A stretch of DNA of 64,000 nt from Chelydra serpentina (Eukaryota > Chordata > Testudines > Chelydridae). This document shows positions 12,125-23,283 of the stretch, piece after piece; within the stretch, counting starts at the first letter, position 1; the number at the start of each line of letters is the position of its first letter. The notes under the pieces were generated by a model that had not been told where the DNA came from, searched no databases, and saw nothing but the letters and a program-made list of their open reading frames with translations. Made by a program: the position numbers and the translations under genes. The DNA is taken from NCBI GenBank assembly GCA_037349315.1, contig JBAIAC010000068.1, positions 19,683,001 through 19,747,000 of the forward strand, given 5' to 3'.

Positions 12125-13701
12125 GTGAGCCCTCCATGGTAATGAAAGCAAATACCAAAGATGAACACACACTTCAGATGAATTGTAATGGCCAGCTAGT
12201 TTAATTCCATTGTGACTGCACAGGTCCTATCCTCATGGACCCATGAAGACAATGGTCTGATGAGTTTTGCATTAGATTTAATAATTATTGTAACTTTGGT
12301 TGTAATTACATCAATATAGCTTCAGCTAATGTGCTCTTCACATTGAGTTACTAGACCATTTACCCTAGAGATACAAATGGATCATCTGCAGCTAACATGA
12401 CTTTCAAAAGGTTTTGTGGGACCTGTTGAGATGCTAACATTGTTTCCTTAGTCCTTGTGTTTTCTTTTTTGTTTTTTAAATTTATGCAATGATTTTTTTC
12501 TCATTGTAGGGCTATATGGTTCAGTATCTCTCTCTTGCTCTACCAACCCATCTTCATTTCTTAGTAATTGCTGTACCTGGGTCTCCAAAAAGACTCCAAC
12601 TTTTTATCAAAAAGCATCTCCAAAATATGCAATCTCTTAACATCTGGCCCGATTTTTTACAATAGAGTAACGGAGACTGGAAATCGGAAATGGATAAAAC
12701 AGCTTCTCTGTACCGTGGTGCCATAATGAAGCTGAGGAAGTCATAGTGTGAAGTGCACAGCTGATTAGCCATCTCCGACTGCGGATGGTGTGTAGTGACA
12801 AGGAACAGGTGAGAGATTGTTTTTTAGCCTATTGCAGCAGAAACCAAAATATAGTGCGTTAAGGACTAAACTAGACCTGTCACAGGGTTATTATAGGTGG
12901 AGCATTTGGATTTCAGAAATGTCTTTGTTCTATTAATTGGGATCCTGTTTCTGTTGGGGATTTTTCCCACCTCTCTTTAGACTTCTTCACCCTCTCCACC
13001 ATCAAAGCCATACTGCACAAGTAGTAGTACCTGCTCGCCTGTTGCACAATGATAAATTAATGCTAGGAAATAATTTCATGAATCTTTCACTAGCTATGCT
13101 AAGAATGCATCAAGGATATAAACCTCCATCTTTGAGAACAGAAGCAAACCGCTAATTACCTGGCGTTAGAAGGAAGGTTTTCTATTGGTACGTTATTGAA
13201 AAATGATGGATTATGGGGTGGTGGTTATATTTCCCTTTGATAAATCTGGTACTAGCCACTATTTGACATGGGACTAGACGGATCGTGGCACTTCCTATGA
13301 AACGTGTAGAAGTTGTGGCATATGACACTTCAGATCTCATGACATGAAAATCCCCAGCAAATACTCCATACATTAATGGAAACAATCTGTTAGCTTTAAA
13401 CCAACAATAAAGGAAATTCCAGCACAGCAGCATGGAGCATTTTTATCATTCCAGGTTCATTAAAAAATACTTTTAAGCGCCAGTTACAGCACTATCTAAA
13501 TATGTTCTTCACTTTTATGTAGTGTCACCCTGATTCTCTGATTCACACCAGTGTAACACTATTCACGTTAATGGCGCAACTGCTGGGGGTACATCCACAG
13601 CTAGTGTACATTACACCAGCTGTGAATCTCCCCCCAGTTTACTCTAGTGTAAATGAGAAGAGAATCCCCCCCATTCCACAGTATACAGTGGCGTTATTGT
13701 A

Positions 13702-13966
13702 GGCTGTGTCCACACTGCAAGCTAGCTAGGGCTGTGAGTCCCCTGCTCATGTACCATCTACTCATGCTAGCACTCATCAAGCTAGCACAAGGTAGCTCTG
13801 GTAGCTGAGGCAGGGCTGAGCTGGGCCAAGTACATACTCACCAGTTTTAGGTTCCTGCGGCCACACTGCTATTTATACGCACGCTATACTCCCGTGATGA
13901 GCACTAATGCGGGTATACGCACATAAGCAGGAGATTCTCACCACTAGCTTGCTGTGTAGACAAAGC
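13702..13966. mobile_element. Harbinger-like MITE
   Basis: Terminal inverted repeats of about 23 bp, GGCTGTGTCCACACTGCAAG on the left and its near-complement TTGCTGTGTAGACAAAGCC on the right. There is no internal reading frame. The GGCTnnGTnnACACT start matches both the full Harbinger element at 18729 and the multi-hairpin MITE at 24322. A clean target duplication was not identified. Confidence 0.6.
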
Positions 13967-15363
13967 CTGTGGAGAGACGACTTTTCCTCACAGGTCAATG
14001 TCACTATAGGAGGACATTTCACTGAAAGTAGAGTTGCCATTTCTGCAAATTGCCGTACAGAATGCTGAAACAATTCCGTCCACATCGCTGTGTGTTATTT
14101 TTAAGTGCTTGATAGCTCAGTCACAGAGTTGGATTAAGGTCAGGTTATTTTGTTTTTGTGGATTTTTTTTTTACCTGGACTATATGTATATTTATTAGAA
14201 CTGGTCACACTGTATCTGTTTGAAACTTTTTTATCATACAGGGCTTCTATTCAAAAATGAACATTTTCTGCATTTTCTAAACTTTGCTGATTTTTTTTTT
14301 CATGGAAAAACCCCCCACAAACATTGGTTTTCAGTCCCCTCCCCCTCTTCACGGCCGTCTTCCCCACCTCATTTTTCAGTGGCAAAAAAGAAAAAAAGGG
14401 AAGAGAAATGGGGGGAAAAGATGAGAAAGGAAGAAAAACATCTTCATTGTCAGTTTATGAAACGTTTTGTTTTTTTCAGTTTCGAAAACCAAACAAATGT
14501 TCATTTTTTTTGTTTTGTTTTTTAGTCAAATTCGTGGAAGACAAGCAGCGCTGCCTTTTTAGTGCCCTGCATGTTTTTTGTATTGTGTCGTCATGCATTT
14601 GCATGTAACCAACACTCTAGATATGGTGGCTAGAGGGCAGCAAAGACTCAATACAATTGTTGTGAAAAATGCAAGCTTTAAACATTGGCTGGTGGGATAA
14701 TTGTTTTGTGCTCTGCCACGTTTTTGTGACAAGGGGAAATATTTTTTTGTGCTCTTGTGATGCAGCCTCATGGAACAGAAAAATATCACACGCAATGTTT
14801 GGGGCCTAGATCATTCCTGCCAGCTCCTCTGCATTGATCGCCTTTGACCCACATGGACAGAAAAGGTCAGGTGTACGGCCCCATTTCCCCTGCCTGGAAC
14901 CCAGCAAAAGAATCCCCAGGAGGGAGTCAGGATCCTGGTGGAGGGGCTCAAGATCAGAACTACGTTGGGAGACAATGGTCGTGGTGGTGGGGGACCAGGA
15001 CAATGCTGCCCCTCCCCCTCTCCTACCAACCCTACAGAAAATAGGCAGAAAATGTATTGCAGTCCTGAGGTGTAGTATATTTCCCATGGAGTCCCTCCCT
15101 CCTGGGAAAATAACAGTAACGGGGAGTCCCAGCCACAGCCTTGCCCAGGAAAGGCTCTAGTAGCAAAACTACTAAAGAATGGAGAGAAGCTGATGGGAGA
15201 CTTGGAGACTTCTTGACTCCTATAGGGCACCCTCCCTACAGAGAATGATTTGGGGGCATTCACGGGGGGGACACTCAAAGTTGTGGAGCAGATGGTGTTG
15301 GTGACACTGTTGAAGTTAACTAGCTTCAATCAAGTTGCTCTTGGATTTACCTTTGGGATCAGG
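13967..15363. other. No gene seen
   Basis: 14195-14530 is a T-rich fold-back-type repeat with poly-T and AAAAAG runs. 14811-15329 is open for 172 codons on the minus strand, but it is low-complexity (S, P, G rich), has no recognisable domain and no splice context, and is not called. Confidence 0.4.
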
Positions 15364-15546
15364 ATCATAGAGTCATAGAATATCAGGATTGGAAGAGACT
15401 TTAGGAGATCATCTAGTCCAACCCCCTGCTCAAAGCAGGACCAATCCCCAATTTTTGCCACAGATCCCTAAATGGCCCCCTCAAGGATTGAACTCACAAC
15501 CCTGGGTTTAGCAGGCCAGTGCTCAAACCACTGAGCTAGCCTTCCC
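15364..15546 (-). mobile_element. tRNA-headed SINE with CR1-type tail
   Basis: Read on the minus strand it starts with a tRNA-like promoter region: A-box-like TAGCTCAGTGGTTTGAGCA and B-box-like GGTTGTGAGTTCAATCC. Next comes a body containing GGGATTGGTCCTGCTTTGAG, then a 3' end that matches the CR1 3' terminus (CTATGACTCTATGAT). This is the architecture of the tRNA-derived turtle SINEs that borrow a CR1 tail. Transcribed by RNA polymerase III in the family; this copy looks near full length. Confidence 0.85.
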
Positions 15547-15547
15547 C

Positions 15548-15587
15548 CTTATATAGATGTAAGGATCTGGCCTTACATCTATATAAG
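15548..15587. repeat. Perfect 17-bp hairpin next to the SINE head
   Basis: CTTATATAGATGTAAGG at 15548-15564 and its exact reverse complement at 15571-15587, with a 6-nt loop. It starts 2 bp beyond the 5' end of the SINE. Confidence 0.95.
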
Positions 15588-16241
15588 ATTCCTTACACAC
15601 AGGCTATAATCCCTCTGAAAGAGTAATTGCATTTTTGGGTCCAAATACCTCACATTCTTTATGGTTTTTGCAATCTTATGTTATATGATAGGAGAGGTTA
15701 GTCCACTTACACTTGGATTAATGAAGCTCTGTTGAAATATGCCTGAGTTGTCTAGTGCTGACATGAAGTTTAATATAAAATGGCATCCAGGGGCAGGAGG
15801 AAAATGGAGTTGCTGTCAACCTGAAAGAGATTACTACAAAGCAACGTCTGCCCCCTTTGGAACTGGCCAAGCTAGTAGTATAATTGGTCCATCCCTGCAT
15901 CCCAAACTGCCAAACACTCTGACATCTGTATGTCAAGAGTTCAGGGAATCTATGCTTCAGATATTGCGCTAGCACTTGCTCAAATGGGCAAGAGCGTGTA
16001 AATATCAGCTCGTTTAGTGGAAACTCCACTTCAAGTGTTTCTCTGCCCCACAACGGTTTTGCAGCAATTCAGTGGACTTGTCTTTTTAATATAATTTGAC
16101 ACTTACTGATTTCCCATTTAATGCCAATTGAAACATACTGGTTTATTGTTCTAAGAAACCGTCTTTAATGACATCACATTGAGTCTGAATTTTAGACTTA
16201 GATTGCGTACTGAAATGGATGTTAAAGTTACCTTATAATGC

Positions 16242-16272
<31 letters not shown>
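16242..16272. repeat. (TA)n microsatellite
   Basis: Nearly pure TA repeat with one G interruption. Confidence 0.9.
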
Positions 16273-16362
16273 GCCCCTTTATTATAGGCTCTCAAAGCAC
16301 ACTGCTAAGGTGGGCAAGTATTATTCCCCTTTCACAGAGCTTAAGTGATTTGCCCAAGGTTA
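16273..16362 (-). mobile_element. MIR-like SINE fragment
   Basis: Contains ATTATTCCCCTTTCACAGAG...AAGTGATTTGCCCAAGGTTAG, the antisense of the conserved MIR core (compare 40022-40262 and 50225-50460). Confidence 0.6.
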
Positions 16363-18052
16363 GAACCAGTCAAACAACTTTTGATGGAACAGTTTTCTAT
16401 TAGAAAATGCAGTTCTGTTGAAACCAAAATGTTTTGTGGGAATATGTTGATTCTGAGGAGCTGTTCAATGGGAAAAAGTTGAAACTAACTGTTTCAACTT
16501 TTTTTTCCATTTTCATAATGTTGAAAAGTTCTGTTTTGACGTTCTTGCTTGATTTCCTATATAAAATGTTAACATTAAATAGATATATATATATTTATAT
16601 AATGTGCTATTCTAATGTTTTGACGTTATCAGAATGAAACCTGTCAGTTTCCCAACTGGAATTTCTGTTCTGTGAGAAAATTTGACTTTTTGTTCTATAT
16701 GAAAATGAATTTTCCACAGAAAGCTTATACAGTGAGTCAGTGCCTCACTGTATAAGTGAGTACAGATCTGCGAAGAGAACTCAGGAGTTGTGACCTTCTA
16801 GTCCTCTGCTCTTACCGCGGGTTTTGTGCATACAAGAACACTGTGGGATAAGATATAGATAGGTGGGAAACAACAGTTTTATCACTTAGCATTAAGAACT
16901 GAGTGGAAAACTATCTCTGCTGTGGTGATTTCATTGCCTGCTTAGGGCAGGTCAGCTCACTAAGTGGAAATATAACTATAGTATTTAATAATGTTGACAC
17001 TGCAATATAAATTGTTATTTCTTCTTGTAATGTTCACATAACAATATGGTTTTCAAATTAGACTGATGGATCTGGATCCTCAGAAGGAAGTCTCAAGCAA
17101 GCCTGCCTCTTGCTGGCAAGTGGAAAAGAGTAATTTTCTGGAATAATACTCTGTTCATTTAAAAAACTGTGCTACTGCATTCATGCGGAACTCACTGTGA
17201 GAGAGATCTCTTTACCATCACCTCTTACAAAGAGGTCCTCTATGCCCACGTTCTTCTTCTCACTGCCCTTTTACAGAATTATGTGGCAAAGTCAGAGAAC
17301 ACTTATACTTGTCGATTCTTGGAATAGTGCTTCCCCAGACGTGAGGCACGTGAATTACTCCATCCTGCGGGTGACGTCAGTTTTATACCGAAGACTTGAC
17401 TCATCCATTGGGTCCCCAGAAGTTCCCACACAATGGTGTAGGCTGCCTATAGCCTTCTTCCACGATGAGACCCATCACCAAACAGTACACCCCACAAGGT
17501 GTCTGGTGCCTGCCTAGCAGGTGCCAGGATCAGGTGGCTGAAGCTACTCTGTCATCCATGCTCTGTATGTCCCTGGGCCTTCATCAAGCCCCAACTAATT
17601 ACATAGAAAGAGTCTGACCTGAGAGGTGCTGGTGTTGCTGAGAATGCCGGGTGCTTAGAATGAGGCCCAAAGGTGCTGCACTGTCTGAACCACAGTTTAT
17701 TTTGATTATAAGATAGCCTGATAAACCATCGGATCACAGCAAAGGTCTGGAAAAGGAATTTCCCGCACTCTGATTTACTATAGTATTTGCAACATTGCAC
17801 ATTACTCGTCATTGGAATGAGGGTTGCCTTCCCTTAACACTTCAGTTAAAGGTCTCCAGAGCACTGTTGAGCCCTTACAGAAACTCATAAGATGTCATGG
17901 TAAGTAGCTAGCTAGCTGGAATTTCTTTATTCCTAGTTGTTGCTAAAGGGACATCTAACCTGTCTCCGATTCTGAGGTCCTAGAGATACCCATGAATTCC
18001 AGTCTTCACAGAGAAGGCCACAATGATCTGAACCAAACAACACAGACCTTAC
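16363..18052. other. No gene seen; small hairpin
   Basis: Includes T-rich fold-back sequence (16370-16730) and a perfect 13-bp hairpin CTTATACAGTGAG / CTCACTGTATAAG at 16724-16756. 17197-17517 is open on the plus strand without recognisable protein features. Confidence 0.45.
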
Positions 18053-18189
18053 AATAAAAAAACACCACAATCAAAAACATCTCTGTGCAGAATCATTTTC
18101 TGATGGTAAAGAATGACTGCAGCAGGGTCCTCCGCTTGCCATTCAGGTATGCGAGCCTCATTCTTCTCAAATTCTTCATTTCTCACTAT
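18053..18189 (-). other. Orphan exon-like segment
   Basis: A very good minus-strand acceptor (GTTTCCTTTTGTCCTAG at the right edge) leads into an open frame with segments NEEFEKNEARIPEWQ and DPAAVILYHQKMILHRD. It then meets a GTAAGG donor, or one codon later a TAA stop. Phase would be 0 to 2, so it does not fit the phase-1 HHLA1 chain. I do not recognise the protein. It may be one exon of another minus-strand gene or a gene relic. Confidence 0.4.
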
Positions 18190-19348
18190 CTAGGACAAAA
18201 GGAAACCAAAAATACATCCATTCGTTACAGGAAATGAATGATTAGCATGACAACCAATGGGTGCTATGGGGAATAAGATATATTTGCCTCTTGGAATGGC
18301 TACGTATATTTAAGCAGAAGAAAAACAACAGAGCTCAAGGAGGACAAAATAATTAGCTACCTACCATCATTGCCTGGGGTCTGGAAGCCTTCTAAATTCA
18401 GTACTTCTTTCTAGTGTCTGGTATTTATCAGTTGCCTTCTAGTGCGTAAGTTTCAGTAGAAACTCCCGGTTGAGAACGCCCAAAGTCCCAGGCTAGCTTG
18501 CTCTCTCTTCTTCTTGTCACTGCCTGTTTTGCTACAGGTTATCCATCATTTGGGGTTTTATGCCTAATTACTTCTTCCAGTCCAGCTCCATTGCTTTTCA
18601 TGGCTGACAGTATCAGTTTCATGCTATAAATATGCATTATACACAGGTGAAAATTACACCACTTTAAGAAACGTACATCATCTAGCTCCAGTTTATGTTC
18701 CAATGCTTTGAATTTGTACTTCTCCGAGGCTATGTTCACACTACAAAATTATTTTGACCTAAGTTACGTTGGCATACACCAACCGCAGTTTTTACATTGC
18801 TTGTGCATGGGCGCACTACGCGACGTGTGTTGGCAGTGCACGTCCTCACCAGGAGTGCTTGTCTCGGTGCAGCATGCAGTGCATGTGGGTAGGTATCCCA
18901 CGGTGCGACTCACCACTGGTCAATGCCCGGTGTTTGAGGAAGTTTTTGCAATGCCTTGTTTTGGAGGGGCGACTAGGAGCATGGGGGCAACTTCCCACAC
19001 TGCAGTGTTCTCCATCCCATCACGTCTACTGCATCCCATCATATTTTGCATCTGCTTTAAAAGCAAATCCCCTCAAACCTGTGCGGCCCTCCTCACTGTC
19101 AGCCGTCTCTAACAGAAGCATGGCGCCTGCACAGCTCTGCACTATGGTCATGAGCGCTGCAAGCACAGGCCGCGCGATCCTGCAGTATCGGCGGAGCTGC
19201 AACAGGAGCTTCCTTGGAGGCAAGGTTGCTGTGGGACATAGAAAGAAACAATTCAAGGTGGTTGGTGGTGATCACGGAGCAGCTGGAGAAGGTGAAGCGC
19301 CAGTTCTGAGCCCGAGAAACAAACACTGACTGATGGGGTTGCTTCATC

Positions 19349-20370
19349 GTGCAGGTTTGGGGTGACGAACAGTGGCTGCAGAACGTTCAGATGCACAAGG
19401 CCGTGTTCCTGGATCTGTGTGCGGCGCTTTCCCCAGCCCTCCGGTGCAGGGACCCCAAAATGAGAGCGACACGGACGCTTGAGGAGCAAGTGGCGATTGC
19501 ACTGTGGAAAGGAGCAATGTCAGGTTGCTACCTGTCAGGCAGGAATCAATTTGGAGTTGGGAAATTCACCGCAGGCGCCGTTGTTATGCCAGTGTGCAGA
19601 GCCAGTAATCACCTCCTGCTACGCAGGATTGTGACTCCGGGCAATGTGCAGGACATAGTGGATGGTTTTGCAGCAATAGGCTTTCTGAACTGTGATTGGG
19701 CGATAGCTGGCACACATATCCCTATTTAAGCAGCAGACCACCTTGCCACAGAGTACATCAGCAGAAAGGGCTACTTTTGTATGGTTATGCACTTGCTGGT
19801 GGATCACTGGGGATGCTTTACTGACATCAGTGTGGGCTGGTCAGGGAAGGTGCATGACGCTTGCGTCTTAGTACACAGGACTGTGCAGAAAGCTGCAAGC
19901 GGGGACTTTTCTTTCCTGACCGGTGGCTTACCATTGGGTACATTGAAATGGTAATAGCGATCCTGGGAGACCCAGCCAGTCCCTTGCTCCCCTGGCTCAT
20001 GAGGCCGTACACCAGCCACCTCGACAGCAGCCAGGAGCGCTTCAACTACAGGCTAAGCAGGCGCCGAATGGCAATGGAATGTGCCTTTGGTGATTTGAAG
20101 TGTCACTGGCATTGTTTTCTTATGAGATTGGATCTCAGAGAGAAAAATATGCCAATGGTTATAGCTGCCTGCTGCGTCCTGCAACATATCTGTGAAGCAA
20201 AGGGGACAAAGTTTCTGCTGGGGTGGAGAGCAGAGGTGGAGCGACTGGCTGCTGAATTTGAAGAGTCAGATACCAGGGCTATTAGAAGAGCTCAACACAG
20301 AGCTAGAGGGCTCAGAGAGGATTTGAAAGAACATTTTAATAGTGGGCCAGAGCAGTGTGTGTGGCTGTAG
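19349..20370 (+). pseudogene. Harbinger transposase (HARBI1-like) pseudogene
   Basis: In the family this enzyme cuts and pastes the element using a DDE catalytic triad. The first block (19349-19729) reads from the QVWGDEQWLQN region through FGVGKFTAGAVVM to DGFAAIGFLNC, ending GTHIPI and a stop at 19727-19729. The same frame continues past the stop (EYISRKGYF...VGWSGKVHDACVL, with the second Asp). Near 19900 the frame shifts, and the rest (ILGDPASPLLPW...RMAMECAFGDLK, with the Glu region) is read in the frame that ends at 20370. Besides the stop and frameshift, the position before GTHIPI that is normally the first catalytic Asp is Ala here. Clearly inactive. Confidence 0.9.
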
Positions 20371-20904
20371 TGTGTCTCTGCAACCTTGCTTTTTTGCAGC
20401 CCGGTTCATTCAGAGTAGCATTCCTGTAGCGATTGCTGTGTATGTAGGAATATAACACTGTCAATGCACCTACTGTTTGTGAATGATGTTATGGTCTGTG
20501 ACAAAAAGATGTAACAGGAAACTGGAGCATGTCAAACCTGCCCGGCACCAAACAGCATATGTTGTGAACTAATAGAGAGGACTCTTTATCCAAACAAAAT
20601 AGAATTTTATTCCATAACATGAACGAGGCACTTCAAAAAAACATTTAAAGCTTAATAAATTAAGGAAACAGAACCTATGAAGGGGAAAGTCATTTCCATT
20701 TCAGGTACACATATATCGACCGTGGCTTTCACAGGTCAGCGTATGTAATGCTGTGATTGTCTTTAATGTCTCCCGGGGTGGAGTGGTAGGAATAGTGCAG
20801 CGACCCCTGATGCCATGTGGAATGTTGTGAGGGAAGGTGTAGGGAGGTCCCGATATTGAGTTCTCTATGGGCTACAGAGGGAGGCGAGCACCAGATTGCT
20901 GGAC
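20371..20904. other. Harbinger internal spacer between convergent gene relics
   Basis: Non-coding sequence between the two convergent Harbinger gene relics. It holds minus-strand TTTATT/AATAAA-like runs near 20600-20660 that could have ended the partner transcript. Confidence 0.4.
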
Positions 20905-22500
20905 CTACAGATCTGCCAGAGTCTGCAGCTTCTCTGTTTGCTTACTGAGAAGCCCCACTATGTCCTGGTGCATCTTCCTCTCCTTTTCCTGCTGGGATTC
21001 CTGGGCCTTTCTCCTCTCCAGGCTGTCTGTAAGGGTGATCCGCCGGGCCCTGATCTGGTTCTCTGAAGCAGCACAAGATTGCATCATTTCCTGGAACATG
21101 TCATCCGAAGTCCTCTTCTTTCCCCTCCTTATCTGGCTCAGGTGTTCCAGCGGTGTGGAGGGGGAGCCCTTGAAGGTCACAATACCAGCAGCTGTAAATA
21201 CAACACAGAGAGGTACCATTGTCCAGTGTATTCCCAATGGAAATCAAAACTTAGGATTCTGACCTTACTACCCCCAAAGTTGTTTAAGCGCTATATTCTC
21301 ACTTCTCCTGGAGACTGATACAGCATGGCACTTGTCACAGCACTTGCCATGGTGAGTATGTCCCATCGAAAGGGTTTGGGGAATAGCTCGCAGCCATTAA
21401 TATAGCTGAACAGGGCAATGGAACTCAATACTGGCACCATTTTCCTCAGGCAGTGGTGATTTTAGCTGGTGTCTCACTCCTGAGGGGAACAGGCAGAGAG
21501 CACACAGCTGCTGCTAGCCTGGGTATTGCAATGGTGCCTGCTGAAGTAATCGCTGAGTGGCGTGGGAAGGTGTCCTGCTGTCGTGGAAGAAATAAGGCAG
21601 CCCTCCCCAGAAACCTTTGGCAGAGGATTGCAGAGAACCTCCAGGAAAGGTTAATCGAGATCTCTACAGAGTATTCATGGGACATCCCAGTGCACATAAA
21701 CAAATAACTCTGTGTGGCCCCCCCCTCTGCCTAACTCTAGAGGAGAATGAAAACCAGCTGGGAACTCTACCTCTCTTGGTAGCTGCACTACCTCTTCAAG
21801 CACAAGCTAAAAAAAAAAAGAGTAAATCAACAGATGTGCCCCGCTACTTTGGGGGTTCCATCCGTGTAATTTCAAAGCAAACTGCATACTTACCAGAGGT
21901 TCTTTCCCCTGCATCGGACGCGCCTGTGCTTGACTGTTGGGACTGGCTGAACTTCAGTAGAGTCAAAAACACGTCCTGGGTCGCTGCACAGCTGGATCCC
22001 AATGTCACATGTCCCCCATTTTCCTCCTCCTCTTCCTCGTCCACCTCCTCCTCACTGTTCACAAAAAGGGCCCCTGACTCGGGCTTCTCGGAAGCATCCA
22101 CAGTGGTGTTGGGGTTGGTGGTGGAGTCTCCGCTGAGGCTGGCTTGTAGCTCTTTGTAAAAGCAGCAGGTCTGTGGCTCAGCACCGGATCAATTGTTGGC
22201 CTCCCTGGCCTTCCGGTTTGCCTGCCGCAGCTCCTTGGCTTTCACGCGGCACTACTGTTGATCCCTAGTGTAGCCCTTCTCCTGCATGCCCCAAGCAATC
22301 TGCTCATAGATATCCACGTGTCCAAGGCTGGATCAGCGCTGTGCAGGCACAGCCTCTTTTCCTCCCAGGCAATCCAATATCTCCTGCGGGAGCGTGTCTG
22401 CAGTGTGTAGCTGCCATTGTCAACTGGGCCATTAAACTCAACAATGGAGAGTTGCCAGGTGTCCTCATCAAGTGGGCAACCAGGAAAAGGAATTTCAAAA
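20905..22500 (-). pseudogene. Harbinger Myb/SANT-like DNA-binding partner, pseudogene
   Basis: In active Harbinger elements this second protein binds the element and helps import the transposase. From high to low coordinates: a degenerate N-terminal Myb/SANT-like region (RSRRR...W...EE, then IYEQIAWGMQEKGYTRD) with frame breaks and in-frame stops near 22250. Next is an acidic linker (SEEEVDEEEEEENGGH, about 22030-22060), and then a basic, Glu/Gln-rich C-terminal helix (RRKAQESQQEKERKM, about 20940-20990). The open pieces are 21844-22101 and 20905-21237. Broken; the CR1 insertion lies just upstream of its N-terminal end. Confidence 0.75.
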
Positions 22501-22501
22501 A

Positions 22502-22941
22502 TCATAGAATCATAGAATCTCAGGGTTGGAAGGGACCTCAGGAGGTCATCTAGTCCAACCCCCTGCTCAAAGCAGGACCAACCCCAACTAGATCATCCCA
22601 GCCAGGGCTTTGTCAAGCCTGACCTTAAAAAACCTCTAAGGAAGGAGATTCCACCACCTCCCTAGGTAACCCATTCCAGTGCTTCACCACCCTACTAGTG
22701 AAAATGTTTTTCCTAATATCCAACCTAACCCCCCCCCCTCTGCAACTTGAGACCATTACTCCTTGTTCCGTCATCTTCTACCACTGAGAACAGTCTAGAT
22801 CCATCCTCTTTGGAACCCCCTTTTAGGTAGTTGAAAGCAGCTATCAAATCCCCCCCCACTCTTCTCTTCTGCAGGCTAAACAATCCCAGTTCCCTCAGCC
22901 TCTCCTCATAAGTCATGTGCTCCAGCCCCCTAATCATTTTT
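22502..22941 (-). mobile_element. CR1 LINE, 5'-truncated, inserted in Harbinger
   Basis: The 3' end is at 22502 with the AGATTCTATGATTCTATGAT tail on the minus strand. The copy keeps the last part of the reverse-transcriptase ORF ([20 protein letters not shown], 22725-22937) and the 3' UTR, with small frame-shifting changes in a C run at about 22730. It is about 90% like the longer CR1 at 46410 by eye. The 5' break is at 22941/22942, exactly where an inverted copy of flanking DNA starts. Confidence 0.9.
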
Positions 22942-22995
22942 GTCCCACCCCCTTTAAAGCCTGCAAAAACTTGCGGGCTTTAAAGGGGGTGGGAC
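22942..22995. repeat. Palindrome at CR1 5' junction
   Basis: Arms GTCCCACCCCCTTTAAAGC (22942-22960) and its exact reverse complement (22977-22995). Pairing continues inward to give about 24 of 25 paired positions around a 4-nt loop. The right arm belongs to the Harbinger flank; the left arm is joined directly to CR1 sequence. Confidence 0.9.
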
Positions 22996-23283
22996 AGCTT
23001 CCTGTCTAGGCAGCAGAGTTCACAACAGTAACCAGTGTGGTCAGTGGGGGGGATTGTGGGATAGCTCCTGGAGGCCAGTAACAGTCGATGTAAGTAACGC
23101 AGAGTCCGCACTATCACTGCATTGACCTAACTACATCAACCCTGGCTCTCTGCCGCTCAGGTGTTATTAAGTCGGCGTAGTGGGACACTGACCTCGACAG
23201 GAGCCAAATTTAAGTGTAGACACATCCACAGCTAGGTCCACGTAAGCTGCCTTGTGTCGACCTAACCGTGTACTGGAGACCAC

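Larger units (their letters stand above)
18729..23283. mobile_element. PIF/Harbinger DNA transposon, decayed, with nested CR1
   Basis: The left end GGCTATGTTCACACTAC...TTGACCTAAGTTACG and the right end ...CTTGTGTCGACCTAACCGTGTAC are imperfect terminal inverted repeats. Inside are the two genes typical of the superfamily in opposite orientation: a HARBI1-type DDE transposase (plus, 19349-20370) and a Myb/SANT-like DNA-binding partner (minus, about 20905-22500). Both are broken. A 5'-truncated CR1 (22502-22941) sits inside the right part, so the Harbinger copy is older than that CR1. End coordinates are approximate to a few bases; the 3-bp target duplication expected of the family was not resolved. 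Confidence 0.85.

Noticed and set aside
14811..15329. 172-codon open frame on the minus strand
   Set aside because: Low-complexity Ser/Pro/Gly-rich translation, no domain, no splice context, competing open frames on the other strand.
18769..19329. 186-codon plus-strand frame before the transposase
   Set aside because: Inside Harbinger, but the translation does not resemble the transposase N-terminus and overlaps open frames in other phases.
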